NCBI RefSeq assembly: GCF_028527925.1
Contig: NZ_JAPESW010000013.1
Span: 33,854 to 97,853 of the forward strand
Origin: Cellulomonas fimi
Lineage (GTDB): Bacteria > Actinomycetota > Actinomycetes > Actinomycetales > Cellulomonadaceae
Length of the DNA stretch: 64,000 nucleotides
Direction of reading: 5' to 3'
In this document: positions 26,225 through 35,826 of the stretch, piece by piece
Numbering within the stretch: position 1 is the first letter of the stretch
Layout: every line of letters starts with the position of its first letter
Program-made: the position numbers and the translations under genes
The notes under the pieces: generated by a model
The model's input: the letters and a program-made list of their open reading frames with translations, nothing else
Database searches by the model: none
Told to the model about the DNA's origin: nothing

Positions 26225-26980
26225 TCAGAGGTGACGGGCCGCGTACTCGTGCAGCGCGTCGCGGACGAACGTGGCGCCGTGCTCGCCGCCGTAGTTCTTC
26301 GCGAACCGCGGGTCGGCGACGTACATGTCGGCGAGCCCGACGACGTACTCCCGGACGGGCGCGGTGCCGTGCCCGGGCGTGCCGGGGATGCCGCCGAGCC
26401 ACGCGACGTGGCGCCGCGCGAGCTCCTGCGCCTCGTCGGACACGGGGTCGACGCCGGCCTCGGCCGCGGCGCCCCAGTCGCGACCGAGCTGCGCCGCCTC
26501 CTCCTGGAAGTCGCGCTTCTGCTGGTCGGACAGGCCGCGCCACCAGGTGTCACCCTGCGCGTACGCGTCCTTCCCCCAGCGCTCCTCGACCTCGTCCTTG
26601 TACTGCGTGTGGTCGAAGCCGTCGAACATCTCGTCGGCCATGATCGGCCCTCCTCCCTGTCGTGCGGTCAGGGTCCGCTCGACGGACGCGGCCTGGCGGG
26701 CGAGCCGCTGCTGCTCGTCGCGGAGCCAGGCGAGGTGCCGTCGCAGCGCGACGGTCTCGTCCTGCTCGCGGGCCAGCACCCGGCCGATCTCGGTGAGTCC
26801 GAGCCCGAGGTCGCGCAGGAGCAGGATCCGCTGGAGGCGGACGAGGGCGTCCTCGTCGTACCAGCGGTACCCGTTCTCGCCGACCCGGCTGGGCTCGAGC
26901 AGCCCGATCTGGTCGTAGTGCCGCAGCGTGCGGCTCGTCGTGCCCGTCAGCCGGGCGACCTCCTGGATCGAGGCCTCCAC
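26225..26980 (-). CDS. MerR-family TipA-like transcriptional regulator
   Basis: A 251-residue regulator. Residues ~1-75 are a MerR winged helix (SIQEVARLTGTTSRTLRHYD, GYRWYDEDALVRLQRILLLR), then a coiled linker (~78-108) and a TipAS ligand-binding domain (~125-251; WWRGLSDQQKRDFQEEAAQL, then DMYVADPRFAKNYGG). GTG 26980 has GGGAGGA upstream. A second start at codon 114 with a very strong ribosome-binding site would make the TipAS domain alone, as known for Streptomyces tipA. The promoter has the 19-base spacer and palindrome expected for autoregulation by a MerR protein. TipA proteins bind thiopeptides or other drugs; the ligand here is unknown. Confidence 0.9.
   Translation of the reverse strand: MEASIQEVARLTGTTSRTLRHYDQIGLLEPSRVGENGYRWYDEDALVRLQRILLLRDLGLGLTEIGRVLAREQDETVALRRHLAWLRDEQQRLARQAASVERTLTARQGGGPIMADEMFDGFDHTQYKDEVEERWGKDAYAQGDTWWRGLSDQQKRDFQEEAAQLGRDWGAAAEAGVDPVSDEAQELARRHVAWLGGIPGTPGHGTAPVREYVVGLADMYVADPRFAKNYGGEHGATFVRDALHEYAARHL
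26639..26658 (-). promoter_or_regulatory. Internal translation start for a free TipAS-like domain
   Basis: Inside the regulator gene, in frame, ATG (26641-26639) is preceded at 6 bases by AGGGAGGAGGG (plus positions 26648-26658), a far stronger ribosome-binding site than most in this window. The product would be 138 residues, starting MADEMFDGFDH. Confidence 0.65.
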
Positions 26981-27018
26981 CGCGTCCTCCCGTGGCGTTC
27001 CCTGTGTGGTCCTGATCC

Positions 27019-27049
27019 ACGGTAGGAGTTGACGCAGCGTCAAGGTCAA
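27019..27049 (-). promoter_or_regulatory. MerR-type promoter/operator of the TipA-like gene
   Basis: On the minus strand: -35 TTGACC (27044-27049), a 19-base spacer, -10 TACCGT (27019-27024). The spacer holds a perfect palindrome TTGACG-CTG-CGTCAA (27029-27043). A 19-base spacer with a central dyad is the hallmark of MerR-activated promoters. The -35 box overlaps the stop codon of the upstream HAD gene. Confidence 0.85.
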
Positions 27050-27729
27050 GCGCGCGAGGTGACCTCGTCGCGGTGGGTCGGGACGAGCCGACGCAGCACC
27101 TCGTCGCGCAGCGCCGCGGGGGAGTCCACGACGGCGACGGCGCCCGCCGCCTCGAGCTCGCCCGGGGCCGCGTACCCCCAGGCCACGCCGACGCACGCGA
27201 CGCCGTGCTCCGCCGCGCCGTGCACGTCGTGCTCGCGGTCGCCGACCATGAGCGTCACCGCCGACTCGGGGCGGTCGGCGAGCGAGTCGAGCGCGCGGGC
27301 GATGACGTCGGCCTTGGTCGAGGTCTCGTCGAGCGGGGCACCGAACACGCCGTCGACGAGGTCCGCGAGTCCGAGCCGGTCGCAGATGGGCCGCGCGAAC
27401 ACCTCGGGCTTGGCCGTCGCGACGACGAGCGTCAGCCCGGCGGCGCGCAGGTCCCGCAGCACGTCGACGATCCTGTCGAACACCGTCGCGTCGTACATGC
27501 CGATGTCCGCGAACGCGGCCCGGTAGGCGCGCACGACCTCCTCGACGCGGTCCGCGGGCACCCCGTGCGCACGCAGGGAGTCCCAGATCGGCGGGCCGAC
27601 GAACGAGCGCAGCACGTCGTCGGGCGGGACGGGCAGGCCTACCGCGCGGTAGGCGGCCCGCACCGACGCGGTGATGCCGGGAGCGGAGTCGATCAGGGTG
27701 CCGTCGAGGTCGAGGAGGACGAGGGGCAT
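27046..27729 (-). CDS. HAD-family phosphatase (phosphoglycolate phosphatase-like)
   Basis: A 227-residue HAD hydrolase of the Gph/PGMB type. Motif I is LLDLDGTLIDSA with the nucleophile Asp, the helical cap follows, motif II is VVATAKPEVF (Thr), the Lys of motif III lies near TSTKADVI, and motif IV is MVGDREHDV. ATG 27729; an upstream in-frame extension lacks the fold. The stop overlaps the promoter of the TipA-like gene. Substrates of this group range from phosphoglycolate to sugar phosphates and nucleotides, so only a general call is made. Confidence 0.85.
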   Translation of the reverse strand: MPLVLLDLDGTLIDSAPGITASVRAAYRAVGLPVPPDDVLRSFVGPPIWDSLRAHGVPADRVEEVVRAYRAAFADIGMYDATVFDRIVDVLRDLRAAGLTLVVATAKPEVFARPICDRLGLADLVDGVFGAPLDETSTKADVIARALDSLADRPESAVTLMVGDREHDVHGAAEHGVACVGVAWGYAAPGELEAAGAVAVVDSPAALRDEVLRRLVPTHRDEVTSRA

Positions 27730-27783
27730 GCACCGATCCTCTCCCAGGCGTCCGAACCCCGCCGGGCCGTCCGTCCCGGGCCG

Positions 27784-27789
27784 TAGGGT
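27784..27789 (+). promoter_or_regulatory. -10 box for the GH9 gene
   Basis: TAGGGT lies 35 bases before the ATG at 27825; a GAAGGGA ribosome-binding site is between, so this message has a short leader. Confidence 0.5.
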
Positions 27790-27824
27790 GGCCGCCGTCG
27801 GCCTGCCGCGACGAAGGGACGGAC

Positions 27825-29666
27825 ATGACCAGCGAGGACGCACCCCGCGTGCGCGTGAACCAGGTCGGCTACCTCACGCACGGACCCAAGAGCGCGACGC
27901 TCGTCACGGACGCGGCGGAGCCGGTCGCGTGGCGGCTGCTCGACGACGACGGCGCCGTCGTCGCCGAGGGCGAGTCGGTGCCGCGCGGCCACGACCCGTC
28001 GGCGGGTCTCGACGTCCACGTGATCGCGTTCGACGACGTGACGGCGCCCGGGACGGGCAACGTGCTCGAGGCCGACGGCGCGGCGAGCGACCCGTTCGCG
28101 ATCGGCGCCGACCTGTACGACGACCTGCGCGTCGAGTCGCTCGTCGTCTTCTACGGCCAGCGCAGCGGCATCGCGATCGAGGAGGAGCTGCTCGGCGCGG
28201 GGTACGGGCGCGCCGCCGGGCACGTCGACGTCGTCCCCAACCGTGGCGACGGCGCGGTGCCGTGCCTGCCCGCCGGGCACGCCACGACCGCGGCCGGCGT
28301 CGACCTCTACGAGGGCTGGACCGGCGACTACACGCTCGACGTGACCGGCGGCTGGTACGACGCGGGCGACCAGGGCAAGTACGTCGTGAACGGCGGCATC
28401 GCGGTCGCGCAGCTGCTCGGGCTGTACGAGCGGGCGCTCCGCGCGGGCACGGCCGACGCGCTCGGCGACGGCTCGCTGCGCGTCCCCGAGCGTGGCAACG
28501 GGGTCCCCGACGTGCTCGACGAGGCGCGCTGGGAGCTCGAGTGGATGCTCCGCATGGTCGTCCCCGAGGGACAGCCGTACGCCGGGCTCGTGCACCACAA
28601 GGTGTCCGACGAGCGCTGGGTGCCGCTCCCGACACTCCCCGCCGACGACCCGCAGCCCCGCTTCCTGCACCGCCCGTCCACGGCCGCGACCCTCAACCTC
28701 GCGGCCGTCGCGGCGCAGGGCGCGCGCCTCTTCGCGGACCACGACGCGGCCTTCGCCGAGCGCCTGCTCGACGCGGCACGCGCGGCCTACGACGCCGCCG
28801 CGACGCACCCCGTCGTCCTCGCGCCCGACACCAACACGCTCGAGAACGCCGGCAGCGGCCCCTACGACGACCTCGACGTCGACGACGACCGTCTGTGGGC
28901 CGCGACCGAGCTCTACCTCACGACGGGCGAGGACCGGTACGCCGTCGACCTGCGCGCCAACCCGTACCGCCTCGGCGGCGAGCGGCCCGCGTTCCAGCCC
29001 GAGGGGTTCGACTGGAACCACGTCGCCGCGTGGGCGCGCCTGCAGCTCGCGAGCGTCACGAGCGCGCTGCCGGAGCGCTCGCTCGTGCGCGCGTCCGTCG
29101 TGGACGCGGCCGACGCGCTGGTCGAGCAGCAGGCGACGCAGCCGTTCGGCCTCCCGTACGTGCCGACGAACGGCCGCTACGACTGGGGCAGCAACGGTCT
29201 CGTGCTCAACAACCTCGCGATCCTCGCGGCGGCGCACGAGATCACGCGCGACGACCGGTACCGCGACGCCGTCCTGCGCGGCGTCGACTACCTCCTCGGC
29301 CGCAACGCGCTGGGCGTCTCGTACGTCACCGGATTCGGGACGCGCGACGTCCGGAACCAGCACAGCCGCTGGTACGCGCACGCGCTCGACCCGGACCTGC
29401 CGCCCCCGCCGCGCGGGACCGTCTCGGGCGGGCCCAACTCCGACTGCCCCGACCCGGTGTCGGCGGCGCTCGCGGGCAGCCCCGCGCAGCAGTGCTTCGT
29501 CGACGACGTGCACGCGTACGGCGTCAACGAGATGACGATCAACTGGAACTCCGCGCTCGCGTGGGTCGCGTCGTACCTCGCGGGCCTGGGCGACGGCCGC
29601 GGGCGCGACGCCGAGGCGACGGTGGCCGACGCGCCCGTCGAGGACCCTGTCGGCGCCGACGGCTGA
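27825..29666 (+). CDS. GH9 glycoside hydrolase without a signal peptide
   Basis: A 613-residue family 9 enzyme (endoglucanase/cellodextrinase type): an N-terminal Ig-like CelD_N domain (RVRVNQVGYLTHGPKSATLV) and an (alpha/alpha)6 catalytic domain. The base is in GGWYDAGDQGKYV, and the acid Glu in GVNEMTINWNSAL near the C-terminus. ATG 27825 has a GAAGGGA site; the N-terminus MTSEDAPRVRV has no hydrophobic segment, so the enzyme is probably cytosolic and acts on imported beta-glucan oligosaccharides. No CBM is present. A 166-base spacer separates it from the GH43 gene. The linkage cleaved (cellodextrin, xyloglucan or mixed-link) is not determined. Confidence 0.9.
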   Translation: MTSEDAPRVRVNQVGYLTHGPKSATLVTDAAEPVAWRLLDDDGAVVAEGESVPRGHDPSAGLDVHVIAFDDVTAPGTGNVLEADGAASDPFAIGADLYDDLRVESLVVFYGQRSGIAIEEELLGAGYGRAAGHVDVVPNRGDGAVPCLPAGHATTAAGVDLYEGWTGDYTLDVTGGWYDAGDQGKYVVNGGIAVAQLLGLYERALRAGTADALGDGSLRVPERGNGVPDVLDEARWELEWMLRMVVPEGQPYAGLVHHKVSDERWVPLPTLPADDPQPRFLHRPSTAATLNLAAVAAQGARLFADHDAAFAERLLDAARAAYDAAATHPVVLAPDTNTLENAGSGPYDDLDVDDDRLWAATELYLTTGEDRYAVDLRANPYRLGGERPAFQPEGFDWNHVAAWARLQLASVTSALPERSLVRASVVDAADALVEQQATQPFGLPYVPTNGRYDWGSNGLVLNNLAILAAAHEITRDDRYRDAVLRGVDYLLGRNALGVSYVTGFGTRDVRNQHSRWYAHALDPDLPPPPRGTVSGGPNSDCPDPVSAALAGSPAQQCFVDDVHAYGVNEMTINWNSALAWVASYLAGLGDGRGRDAEATVADAPVEDPVGADG

Positions 29667-29715
29667 CGCGCTCCGCGAGACGACCTCCGGTCGACACCAG
29701 ACGGCTCCCGATCAC

Positions 29716-29752
29716 TACAACGATGTACAGGATTCCCACAACGTTGTAGATT
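29716..29752 (+). promoter_or_regulatory. Promoter with two LacI-like operators before the GH43 gene
   Basis: Two related palindromes, TACAACGATGTA (29716-29727) and ACAACGTTGT (29738-29747), have centres 21 bases apart, two helical turns. They overlap a plausible promoter: TGTACA (29724-29729), 17 bases, TAGATT (29747-29752). The central CG and AT-rich flanks, unusual in this GC-rich DNA, suit a LacI-family repressor of sugar genes. No regulator gene is adjacent. Confidence 0.6.
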
Positions 29753-29829
29753 CCGGACGAGGCGCTTCCGCGCGGCACCGCCGCCCACCAGCGCCCTGTC
29801 CTGCGTCCGACGTCGCACCAGGAGTACCG

Positions 29830-32202
29830 ATGGCCCGTCGCCCCGTGCGTGCCGCCCTCACGGCCGCCGCCCTCACCCTCGCGCTCGGCGTCACGAGCGC
29901 CCCCGCCGCCCAGGCGCACCGCCGCGCAGCCGAACCGCCACCGCCGACGTTCCAGGACGTCTCCGTGCACGACCCGTCGGTCGTCACGTCGGACGACGAG
30001 ATCTGGGTGTTCGGCAGCCACCTCGCCGCCGCGAAGACCGACGACCTGCTCCACTGGGAGAAGGTCGCCGACGGCGCGAACGCCGACAACCCGCTGTTCG
30101 ACGACGTCCGCGCCAACCTCGCGGAGACGTTCGCGTGGGCGCAGACCGACACCCTCTGGGCGGCCGACGTCATCCAGCTGCCCGACGGCCGCTACGCGAT
30201 GTACTACAACGCCTGCAAGGGCGACTCGCCGCGCTCGGCGATGGGGATCGCGGTGAGCGACGACGTCGACGGCCCGTACGTCGACCAGGGCATCTTCCTG
30301 AGGTCGGGGATGTGGGACCAGCCGTCCGACGCGGTCGACGGCGCGATCTACGACGCCCGCGTGCACCCCAACACGGTCGACCCGGACGCGTTCGTCGACG
30401 CCCAGGGGACGTGGTGGCTCGTCTACGGCTCGTACTCGGGCGGCATCTTCATCCTCGAGCTCGACCCCTCGACCGGGAAGCCGGTCGACGGCCAGGGCTA
30501 CGGCAAGCACCTCGTCGGCGGGAACCACAGCCGCATCGAGGGTCCGACCGTCATGTACGACCCGAGGACGCGCTACTACTACCTCTTCCTGTCGTTCGGC
30601 GGCCTCGACGCGAACGGCGCGTACAACGTCCGCGTCGCTCGCTCCACGAGCCCCGACGGCCCGTACCTCGACGCCGCCGGGAACGACATGGCGCAGGTCA
30701 AGTCCGACCCGACCAAGCCGCTGTTCGACGACGCGTCGATCGAGCCGTTCGGCACCAAGATCCTCGGCAACCACCTGTTCGCGCGCGAGGTCGGCGACCC
30801 CGGCGAGGGTCCCGGCACGGGCTACCTGTCGCCCGGGCACAACAGCTGGTACCGCGACCCGGAGACGGGCGAGACGTTCCTCGTCTTCCACGCGCGGTTC
30901 CCGGGCCGGGGCGAGCAGCACGAGGTCCGCGTGCACGAGATGTGGATGAACACCCAGGGCTGGCCCGTGCTCGACCCGTACCGCTACGCGGGCGGCGACG
31001 ACCGGCGCGTCGAGCGCAAGGACGTCGCGGGGGAGTACGCGCTCGTGACGCACGACAAGGCGCTCACGGCCGACCAGCGCAGCGCGACACCTGTCACGCT
31101 GACGGCCAACGGCAAGGTCACCGGTTCGCTGACCGGGAAGTGGTCGCTGACGGGCAAGAACCAGGCGCGCATCGACGCGGGCGGCACGCGCTACGACGGC
31201 GTGTTCACGCGCTCGTGGCAGCCGGACCAGGCCCGCTGGGTCGTCACGTTCAGCGTCCTGTCCCGCGACGGCGTCACGCTCTGGGGAAGCGCGGTCCCGT
31301 CGCTCACCGCGAAGCAGGCGGTCGACGCGGTCGTCGCCGACCTCGACCTCGGTGACACGTCCGGCGTCGTCGCGGACCTCACGCTGCCGACCACCGGCAC
31401 GCACGGCACCACCATCACGTGGTCGTCCTCCGACCCGGCCGTCGTCTCGGCGACCGGTGATGTGACCCGTCCCGAGGCGGGCGCGGGCGACCAGCACGCC
31501 ACGCTCACGGCGACGGTCCGCAACGGCACGGTCGTGAGGACGGCGACCTTCGACGTCACGGTCCTGCAGCGCGTCACGGGCGGCGTCGTCGGCTCGTGGT
31601 CCTTCGAGGGCGACCTCGCCGACGCCACGGGCACGCACACCCCGGCCGCGACGACCGGTCCGCGGGTCGACCAGGCTGGCGGCCAGGTCACGTACGTCGC
31701 CGACGGCGCGCGCGGCCAGGCGGCCCACCTCGACGGCTCGACCGGCGTCCGGCTGCCCGACGGCCTCGTCTCCGGCTCGACGTGGTCGGCGTCGATGTGG
31801 CTGCGCCCGCAGGCGCTCACGACGTACACCACCGCGTTCTTCGCGGCGCGCGACGTCGACAGCTGGGTCAGCGTCGTCCCGCGCGGCCACGACGGCGTCG
31901 GCGGCTCGACGATGGTCTGGTCGGGCACGCAGTGGTACGACGCGGGCACGGGCACGCAGATCCCGGTCGGCGAGTGGAGCCACGTGGCCGTCACGGTCGA
32001 CGGCGGCGACGTGGTCGTCTACGTCGACGGCGAGGCGCGCTACACGGGCACCGGCTTCCCCGACGTGCTCACGACGACGACCGGCACGTTCGCGCTCGGC
32101 GTCAACTGGTGGGACACGCCGTTCGAGGGCGACGTCGACGAGGTGTCCGTCTGGAGCTCCGCGCTCACCCCGACGGAGGTCGCCGCGCTCGCGACGCGCT
32201 GA
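29830..32202 (+). CDS. Secreted GH43 endo-arabinanase-like enzyme with Ig-like and LamG domains
   Basis: A 790-residue extracellular enzyme. The signal peptide (residues 1-29, ending APAAQAH) precedes a five-bladed GH43 propeller with its three acids: Asp in VHDPSVV, Asp in NTVDPDAFVDA and Glu in RIEGPTVMY. The residues around AYNVRVARS and TGYLSPGHNSWY agree with endo-1,5-alpha-L-arabinanases. A GH43-associated beta domain (~400-480), an Ig-like domain (~490-575) and a C-terminal LamG/concanavalin-like domain (~580-785) follow. ATG 29830 has CAGGAG upstream. It should debranch or cut pectic arabinan outside the cell; other GH43 activities are possible. Confidence 0.88.
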   Translation: MARRPVRAALTAAALTLALGVTSAPAAQAHRRAAEPPPPTFQDVSVHDPSVVTSDDEIWVFGSHLAAAKTDDLLHWEKVADGANADNPLFDDVRANLAETFAWAQTDTLWAADVIQLPDGRYAMYYNACKGDSPRSAMGIAVSDDVDGPYVDQGIFLRSGMWDQPSDAVDGAIYDARVHPNTVDPDAFVDAQGTWWLVYGSYSGGIFILELDPSTGKPVDGQGYGKHLVGGNHSRIEGPTVMYDPRTRYYYLFLSFGGLDANGAYNVRVARSTSPDGPYLDAAGNDMAQVKSDPTKPLFDDASIEPFGTKILGNHLFAREVGDPGEGPGTGYLSPGHNSWYRDPETGETFLVFHARFPGRGEQHEVRVHEMWMNTQGWPVLDPYRYAGGDDRRVERKDVAGEYALVTHDKALTADQRSATPVTLTANGKVTGSLTGKWSLTGKNQARIDAGGTRYDGVFTRSWQPDQARWVVTFSVLSRDGVTLWGSAVPSLTAKQAVDAVVADLDLGDTSGVVADLTLPTTGTHGTTITWSSSDPAVVSATGDVTRPEAGAGDQHATLTATVRNGTVVRTATFDVTVLQRVTGGVVGSWSFEGDLADATGTHTPAATTGPRVDQAGGQVTYVADGARGQAAHLDGSTGVRLPDGLVSGSTWSASMWLRPQALTTYTTAFFAARDVDSWVSVVPRGHDGVGGSTMVWSGTQWYDAGTGTQIPVGEWSHVAVTVDGGDVVVYVDGEARYTGTGFPDVLTTTTGTFALGVNWWDTPFEGDVDEVSVWSSALTPTEVAALATR

Positions 32203-32208
32203 CCTCGA

Positions 32209-32252
32209 CGCGGCCCGGTCGTCACGGCTCCTCCCGTGGCGACCGGGCCGCG
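32209..32252 (+). terminator. Terminator of the GH43 gene
   Basis: A perfect 13-bp inverted repeat (32209-32221 with 32240-32252) that continues inward with CACGG/CCGTG after a small internal loop, starting 6 bases after the stop. Confidence 0.8.
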
Positions 32253-32299
32253 GCCTGCACGGACGCATTCGCGGTGGCGGACCTGCCGGGACGGGTCGG

Positions 32300-32541
32300 T
32301 AGACTCACCCGCACAGGCGTCGACCCGGCCATCACCGGCGAGCCTCCGGAAGAACAGGCGCGGACCCGTCAGGGGTGCGAGCCCCAGTAGAACCGGACGG
32401 GGCAGGCCCGTCACAGCCGCAGCAGAGAGGTCGACGACCCCGCGAGGGGGAGCCGGCAAGCGAGGTGGTACCGCGGTCGTCCCCGCACCCGGGGGTGGTC
32501 GTCCTCGCGGCCGTGAGCGAGATCGACCAGGAGACCCGACG
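32300..32541 (+). promoter_or_regulatory. T-box riboswitch leader of ileS, with promoter -10
   Basis: A TAGACT -10 box (32300-32305) precedes a ~235-base leader. The conserved T-box AGGTGGTACCGCGG is at 32463-32476; its UGGU can pair with the ACCA end of uncharged tRNA-Ile. Stem I is very short, as in the ultrashort actinobacterial class, with an isoleucine specifier ATC at 32331-32333 (in CGGCC-ATC-ACCGG). The conserved GAAGAAC and the CAGAGAG element also appear. The antisequestrator is close to the start codon, so control is probably at translation. This also accounts for the gene-free stretch 32253-32541. Confidence 0.88.
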
Positions 32542-35500
32542 GTGACCACCGCACCGCGCTACCCGCTGCACCGCCCCGACCAGCCCGTGCCCGCGTCGCC
32601 GGACCTGCCGGGCCTCGAGCGCGACGTCCTCGCGCACTGGGACGCCGACGGGACGTTCCAGGCGTCGATCGACCAGCGCGACGCGGGGCAGGACGGGAGC
32701 AACGAGTTCGTCTTCTACGACGGACCGCCGTTCGCGAACGGCCTGCCGCACTACGGCCACCTGCTGACCGGCTACGCGAAGGACGTCGTCCCGCGCTTCC
32801 AGACGATGAAGGGCCGCCGCGTCGAGCGCCGGTTCGGCTGGGACACGCACGGCCTGCCCGCGGAGCTCGAGGCGCAGCGGCTGCTCGGCATCACGGAGAA
32901 GGCGCAGATCGACGAGCTCGGCATCGCGACGTTCAACCGGGCGTGCCGCGAGTCCGTGCTCAAGTACACGGGCGAGTGGCGCGAGTACGTGACGCGGCAG
33001 GCGCGCTGGGTGGACTTCGACCACGACTACAAGACGCTCGACGTCACCTTCATGGAGTCGGTGATCTGGGCGTTCAAGCAGCTCTACGACAAGGGCCTCG
33101 CCTACGAGGGCTACCGCGTCCTGCCGTACTGCTGGGTCGACGAGACGCCGCTGTCGAACCACGAGCTGCGCATGGACGACGACGTCTACGCGTCGCGCCA
33201 GGACCCCGCGCTGACCGTCGGCCTCCGCCTTGAGACCGGTGAGCTGCTGCTGGTCTGGACGACGACGCCGTGGACGCTCCCGAGCAACCTCGCGGTCGCC
33301 GTCGGCCCGGACGTCGACTACGTCGTCGTCGAGCCCGCCGCGGACTCGTCGTTCGCGCAGGCCCACCCGGGGGAGCGCGTCGTGCTGGCCGCCGCGCGGC
33401 TCGCCGCGTACGCCCGCGAGCTCGGCGAGGCGACCGTGGTCGAGACGGTCGCCGGGACGGACCTCGTCGGCCGCGCCTACACGCCGCCCTTCGACTACTT
33501 CGCGGGCCACGAGCACGCCCACCGGGTGCTCGCGGCGGACTTCGTCACGACCGAGGACGGCACGGGCGTCGTGCACCTCGCGCCCGCGTTCGGCGAGGAC
33601 GACATGGTCGCGTGCGACGCCGCGGGCATCGCGCCGGTCGTGCCGGTCGACGCGCGTGGCCGGTTCACGGCCGAGGTCGGCGACTACGCCGGCCAGCAGG
33701 TGTTCGAGGCGAACAAGCCGATCATCGCGGACCTCAAGGCGGGCTCGGGTCCGCTCGCGCGGGTCGACGCGGCGCAGCGGTCCGTCGTCGTGCGCCACGA
33801 GACCTACGACCACTCCTACCCGCACTGCTGGCGCTGCCGGAACCCGCTGATCTACAAGGCCGTGTCCTCGTGGTTCGTGCGCGTCACCGAGTTCCGCGAC
33901 CGCATGGTCGAGCTCAACCAGGAGATCACCTGGACGCCCGAGCACATCAAGGACGGCCAGTTCGGCAAGTGGCTGAGCAACGCGCGCGACTGGTCGATCA
34001 GCCGCAACCGCTACTGGGGCACGCCGATCCCGGTGTGGGTGTCGGACGACCCGCTGCACCCGCGCGTCGACGTGTACGGCTCGCTCGCCGAGCTCGAGGC
34101 CGACTTCGGCCGCCTGCCGGTGAACGAGGCGGGCGAGCCGGACCTGCACCGGCCGTTCATCGACGACCTCACGCGCCCGAACCCGGACGACCCGACCGGG
34201 CGCTCGACGATGCGCCGCATCCCCGACGTCCTCGACGTGTGGTTCGACTCGGGCGCGATGCCGTTCGCGCAGGTCCACTACCCGTTCGAGAACGCCGACT
34301 GGTTCGAGCACCACTACCCGGGCGACTTCATCGTCGAGTACATCGGGCAGACGCGCGGCTGGTTCTACACGCTGCACGTGCTCGCGACGGCGATCTTCGA
34401 CCGCCCGGCGTTCCGCAACGTCATGTGCCACGGGATCGTGCTCGGCGACGACGGCCGCAAGGCGTCGAAGTCGCTGCGCAACTTCCCGGACCCCGTCGTC
34501 ATGTGGGACAAGTACGGCTCCGACGCCGTGCGGTGGTCTCTCATGTCGAGCCCGATCCTGCGCGGCGGGAACCTCGTCGTCACGGAGGAGGGCATCCGCG
34601 ACGGCGTGCGCCAGGTCCTGCTGCCGCTCTGGAGCACGTACTACTTCTTCACGCTGTACGCGGGCGCCGTGCGCGGCGGTGCGGGCCTCACCGCGAAGCG
34701 GGTGGACGAGGAGAGCGTCGCGGGGCTGGCGACGATGGACCGGTACGTGCTCGCGCGCACGCGCTGGCTCGTCGACGACGTCACGCGCGACCTCGACGCC
34801 TACGACATCGCGGAGGCGTGCGAGGCGGTCCGCGACCACCTCGACCTCGTGACCAACTGGTACGTGCGCACGCAGCGCGACCGGTTCTGGGACGAGGACC
34901 AGGCGGCGTTCGACACGCTGTGGACGGTGCTCGAGGTGCTCACGCGCCTCATGGCGCCGCTCGCGCCGCTCGTCACGGAGGAGATCTGGCGCGGGCTGAC
35001 CGGCGGCCGCAGCGTGCACCTCACCGACTGGCCGACGGCCGCCGACGTGCCCGCGACGGACGCGGGCGTCGACTTCACGGAGGCCGAGCTCGTCGCCGCG
35101 ATGGACCGCGTCCGCGAGGTCGTGTCCACGACGCACGCGCTGCGCAAGGCGCGGCAGATCCGCGTGCGTCAGCCGCTGCGCGCCCTGCGCGTCGTCGTCC
35201 CGCACCCGGAGTGGTTCGGCCCGTTCGTCGACCTGATCGCGTCCGAGGTGAACGTCCGCGAGGTCCGGCTGCTGGGCCTGGACGACGCCGACGCGGCCGA
35301 CCTGGGCGTGAGCGCGCAGCTCGCGGTGAACGCCCGTGCAGCGGGACCGCGGCTGGGGCGCTCGGTGCAGTCCGTCATCAAGGCGGCGAAGGCCGGTGCG
35401 TGGGAGCAGACGCCCGACGGCGTCGTCGTGCGCACCGACGACGGCGAGGTCGCGCTCCAGGAGCACGAGTACACGGTGTCGACGGTCGTGGAGCAGCGCG

Positions 35501-35826
35501 ACGGTGCCGACCTGGCCGCCGCGGTGCTGTCGACCGACGGGTTCGCCGTGCTCGACTGCGCGCTCGACGACGAGCTCCTCGCCGAGGGGTACGCGCGTGA
35601 CGTCGTGCGGCAGGTGCAGGACGCCCGCAAGGCCGCCGGCCTCAACGTCGGGGACCGCATCCTGCTCACGCTCGACGTGCCCCGCGACCACGTGGCCGAC
35701 GTCGAGACGCATCGCGACACCATCGCGCACGAGACGCTCGCGGTGGGCGTCACCGTGAACCCCTCGGCCGGCGATGCGGTCGAGGTCCACGTCGAGGCCG
35801 TCGAGGCGGGCGGGTACGAGGCATGA
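32542..35826 (+). CDS. ileS: Isoleucyl-tRNA synthetase
   Basis: A 1094-residue class I synthetase that charges tRNA-Ile. The HIGH motif is [11 protein letters not shown], the KMSKS motif is [11 protein letters not shown], an editing (CP1) domain lies between, and the GWFYTLHVL segment is typical. The length and the missing C-terminal zinc cysteines point to the eukaryote-like/actinobacterial type. GTG 32542 follows GGAG and the T-box leader. The stop overlaps the folC start by 4 bases (ATGA), so both are likely under T-box control. This type is often less sensitive to mupirocin, which the sequence alone cannot show. Confidence 0.97.
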   Translation: MTTAPRYPLHRPDQPVPASPDLPGLERDVLAHWDADGTFQASIDQRDAGQDGSNEFVFYDGPPFANGLPHYGHLLTGYAKDVVPRFQTMKGRRVERRFGWDTHGLPAELEAQRLLGITEKAQIDELGIATFNRACRESVLKYTGEWREYVTRQARWVDFDHDYKTLDVTFMESVIWAFKQLYDKGLAYEGYRVLPYCWVDETPLSNHELRMDDDVYASRQDPALTVGLRLETGELLLVWTTTPWTLPSNLAVAVGPDVDYVVVEPAADSSFAQAHPGERVVLAAARLAAYARELGEATVVETVAGTDLVGRAYTPPFDYFAGHEHAHRVLAADFVTTEDGTGVVHLAPAFGEDDMVACDAAGIAPVVPVDARGRFTAEVGDYAGQQVFEANKPIIADLKAGSGPLARVDAAQRSVVVRHETYDHSYPHCWRCRNPLIYKAVSSWFVRVTEFRDRMVELNQEITWTPEHIKDGQFGKWLSNARDWSISRNRYWGTPIPVWVSDDPLHPRVDVYGSLAELEADFGRLPVNEAGEPDLHRPFIDDLTRPNPDDPTGRSTMRRIPDVLDVWFDSGAMPFAQVHYPFENADWFEHHYPGDFIVEYIGQTRGWFYTLHVLATAIFDRPAFRNVMCHGIVLGDDGRKASKSLRNFPDPVVMWDKYGSDAVRWSLMSSPILRGGNLVVTEEGIRDGVRQVLLPLWSTYYFFTLYAGAVRGGAGLTAKRVDEESVAGLATMDRYVLARTRWLVDDVTRDLDAYDIAEACEAVRDHLDLVTNWYVRTQRDRFWDEDQAAFDTLWTVLEVLTRLMAPLAPLVTEEIWRGLTGGRSVHLTDWPTAADVPATDAGVDFTEAELVAAMDRVREVVSTTHALRKARQIRVRQPLRALRVVVPHPEWFGPFVDLIASEVNVREVRLLGLDDADAADLGVSAQLAVNARAAGPRLGRSVQSVIKAAKAGAWEQTPDGVVVRTDDGEVALQEHEYTVSTVVEQRDGADLAAAVLSTDGFAVLDCALDDELLAEGYARDVVRQVQDARKAAGLNVGDRILLTLDVPRDHVADVETHRDTIAHETLAVGVTVNPSAGDAVEVHVEAVEAGGYEA

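Noticed and set aside
32332..35790. A long minus-strand frame opposite ileS
   Set aside because: Shadow of ileS; its translation is His/Arg/Val/Asp-rich with no domain.
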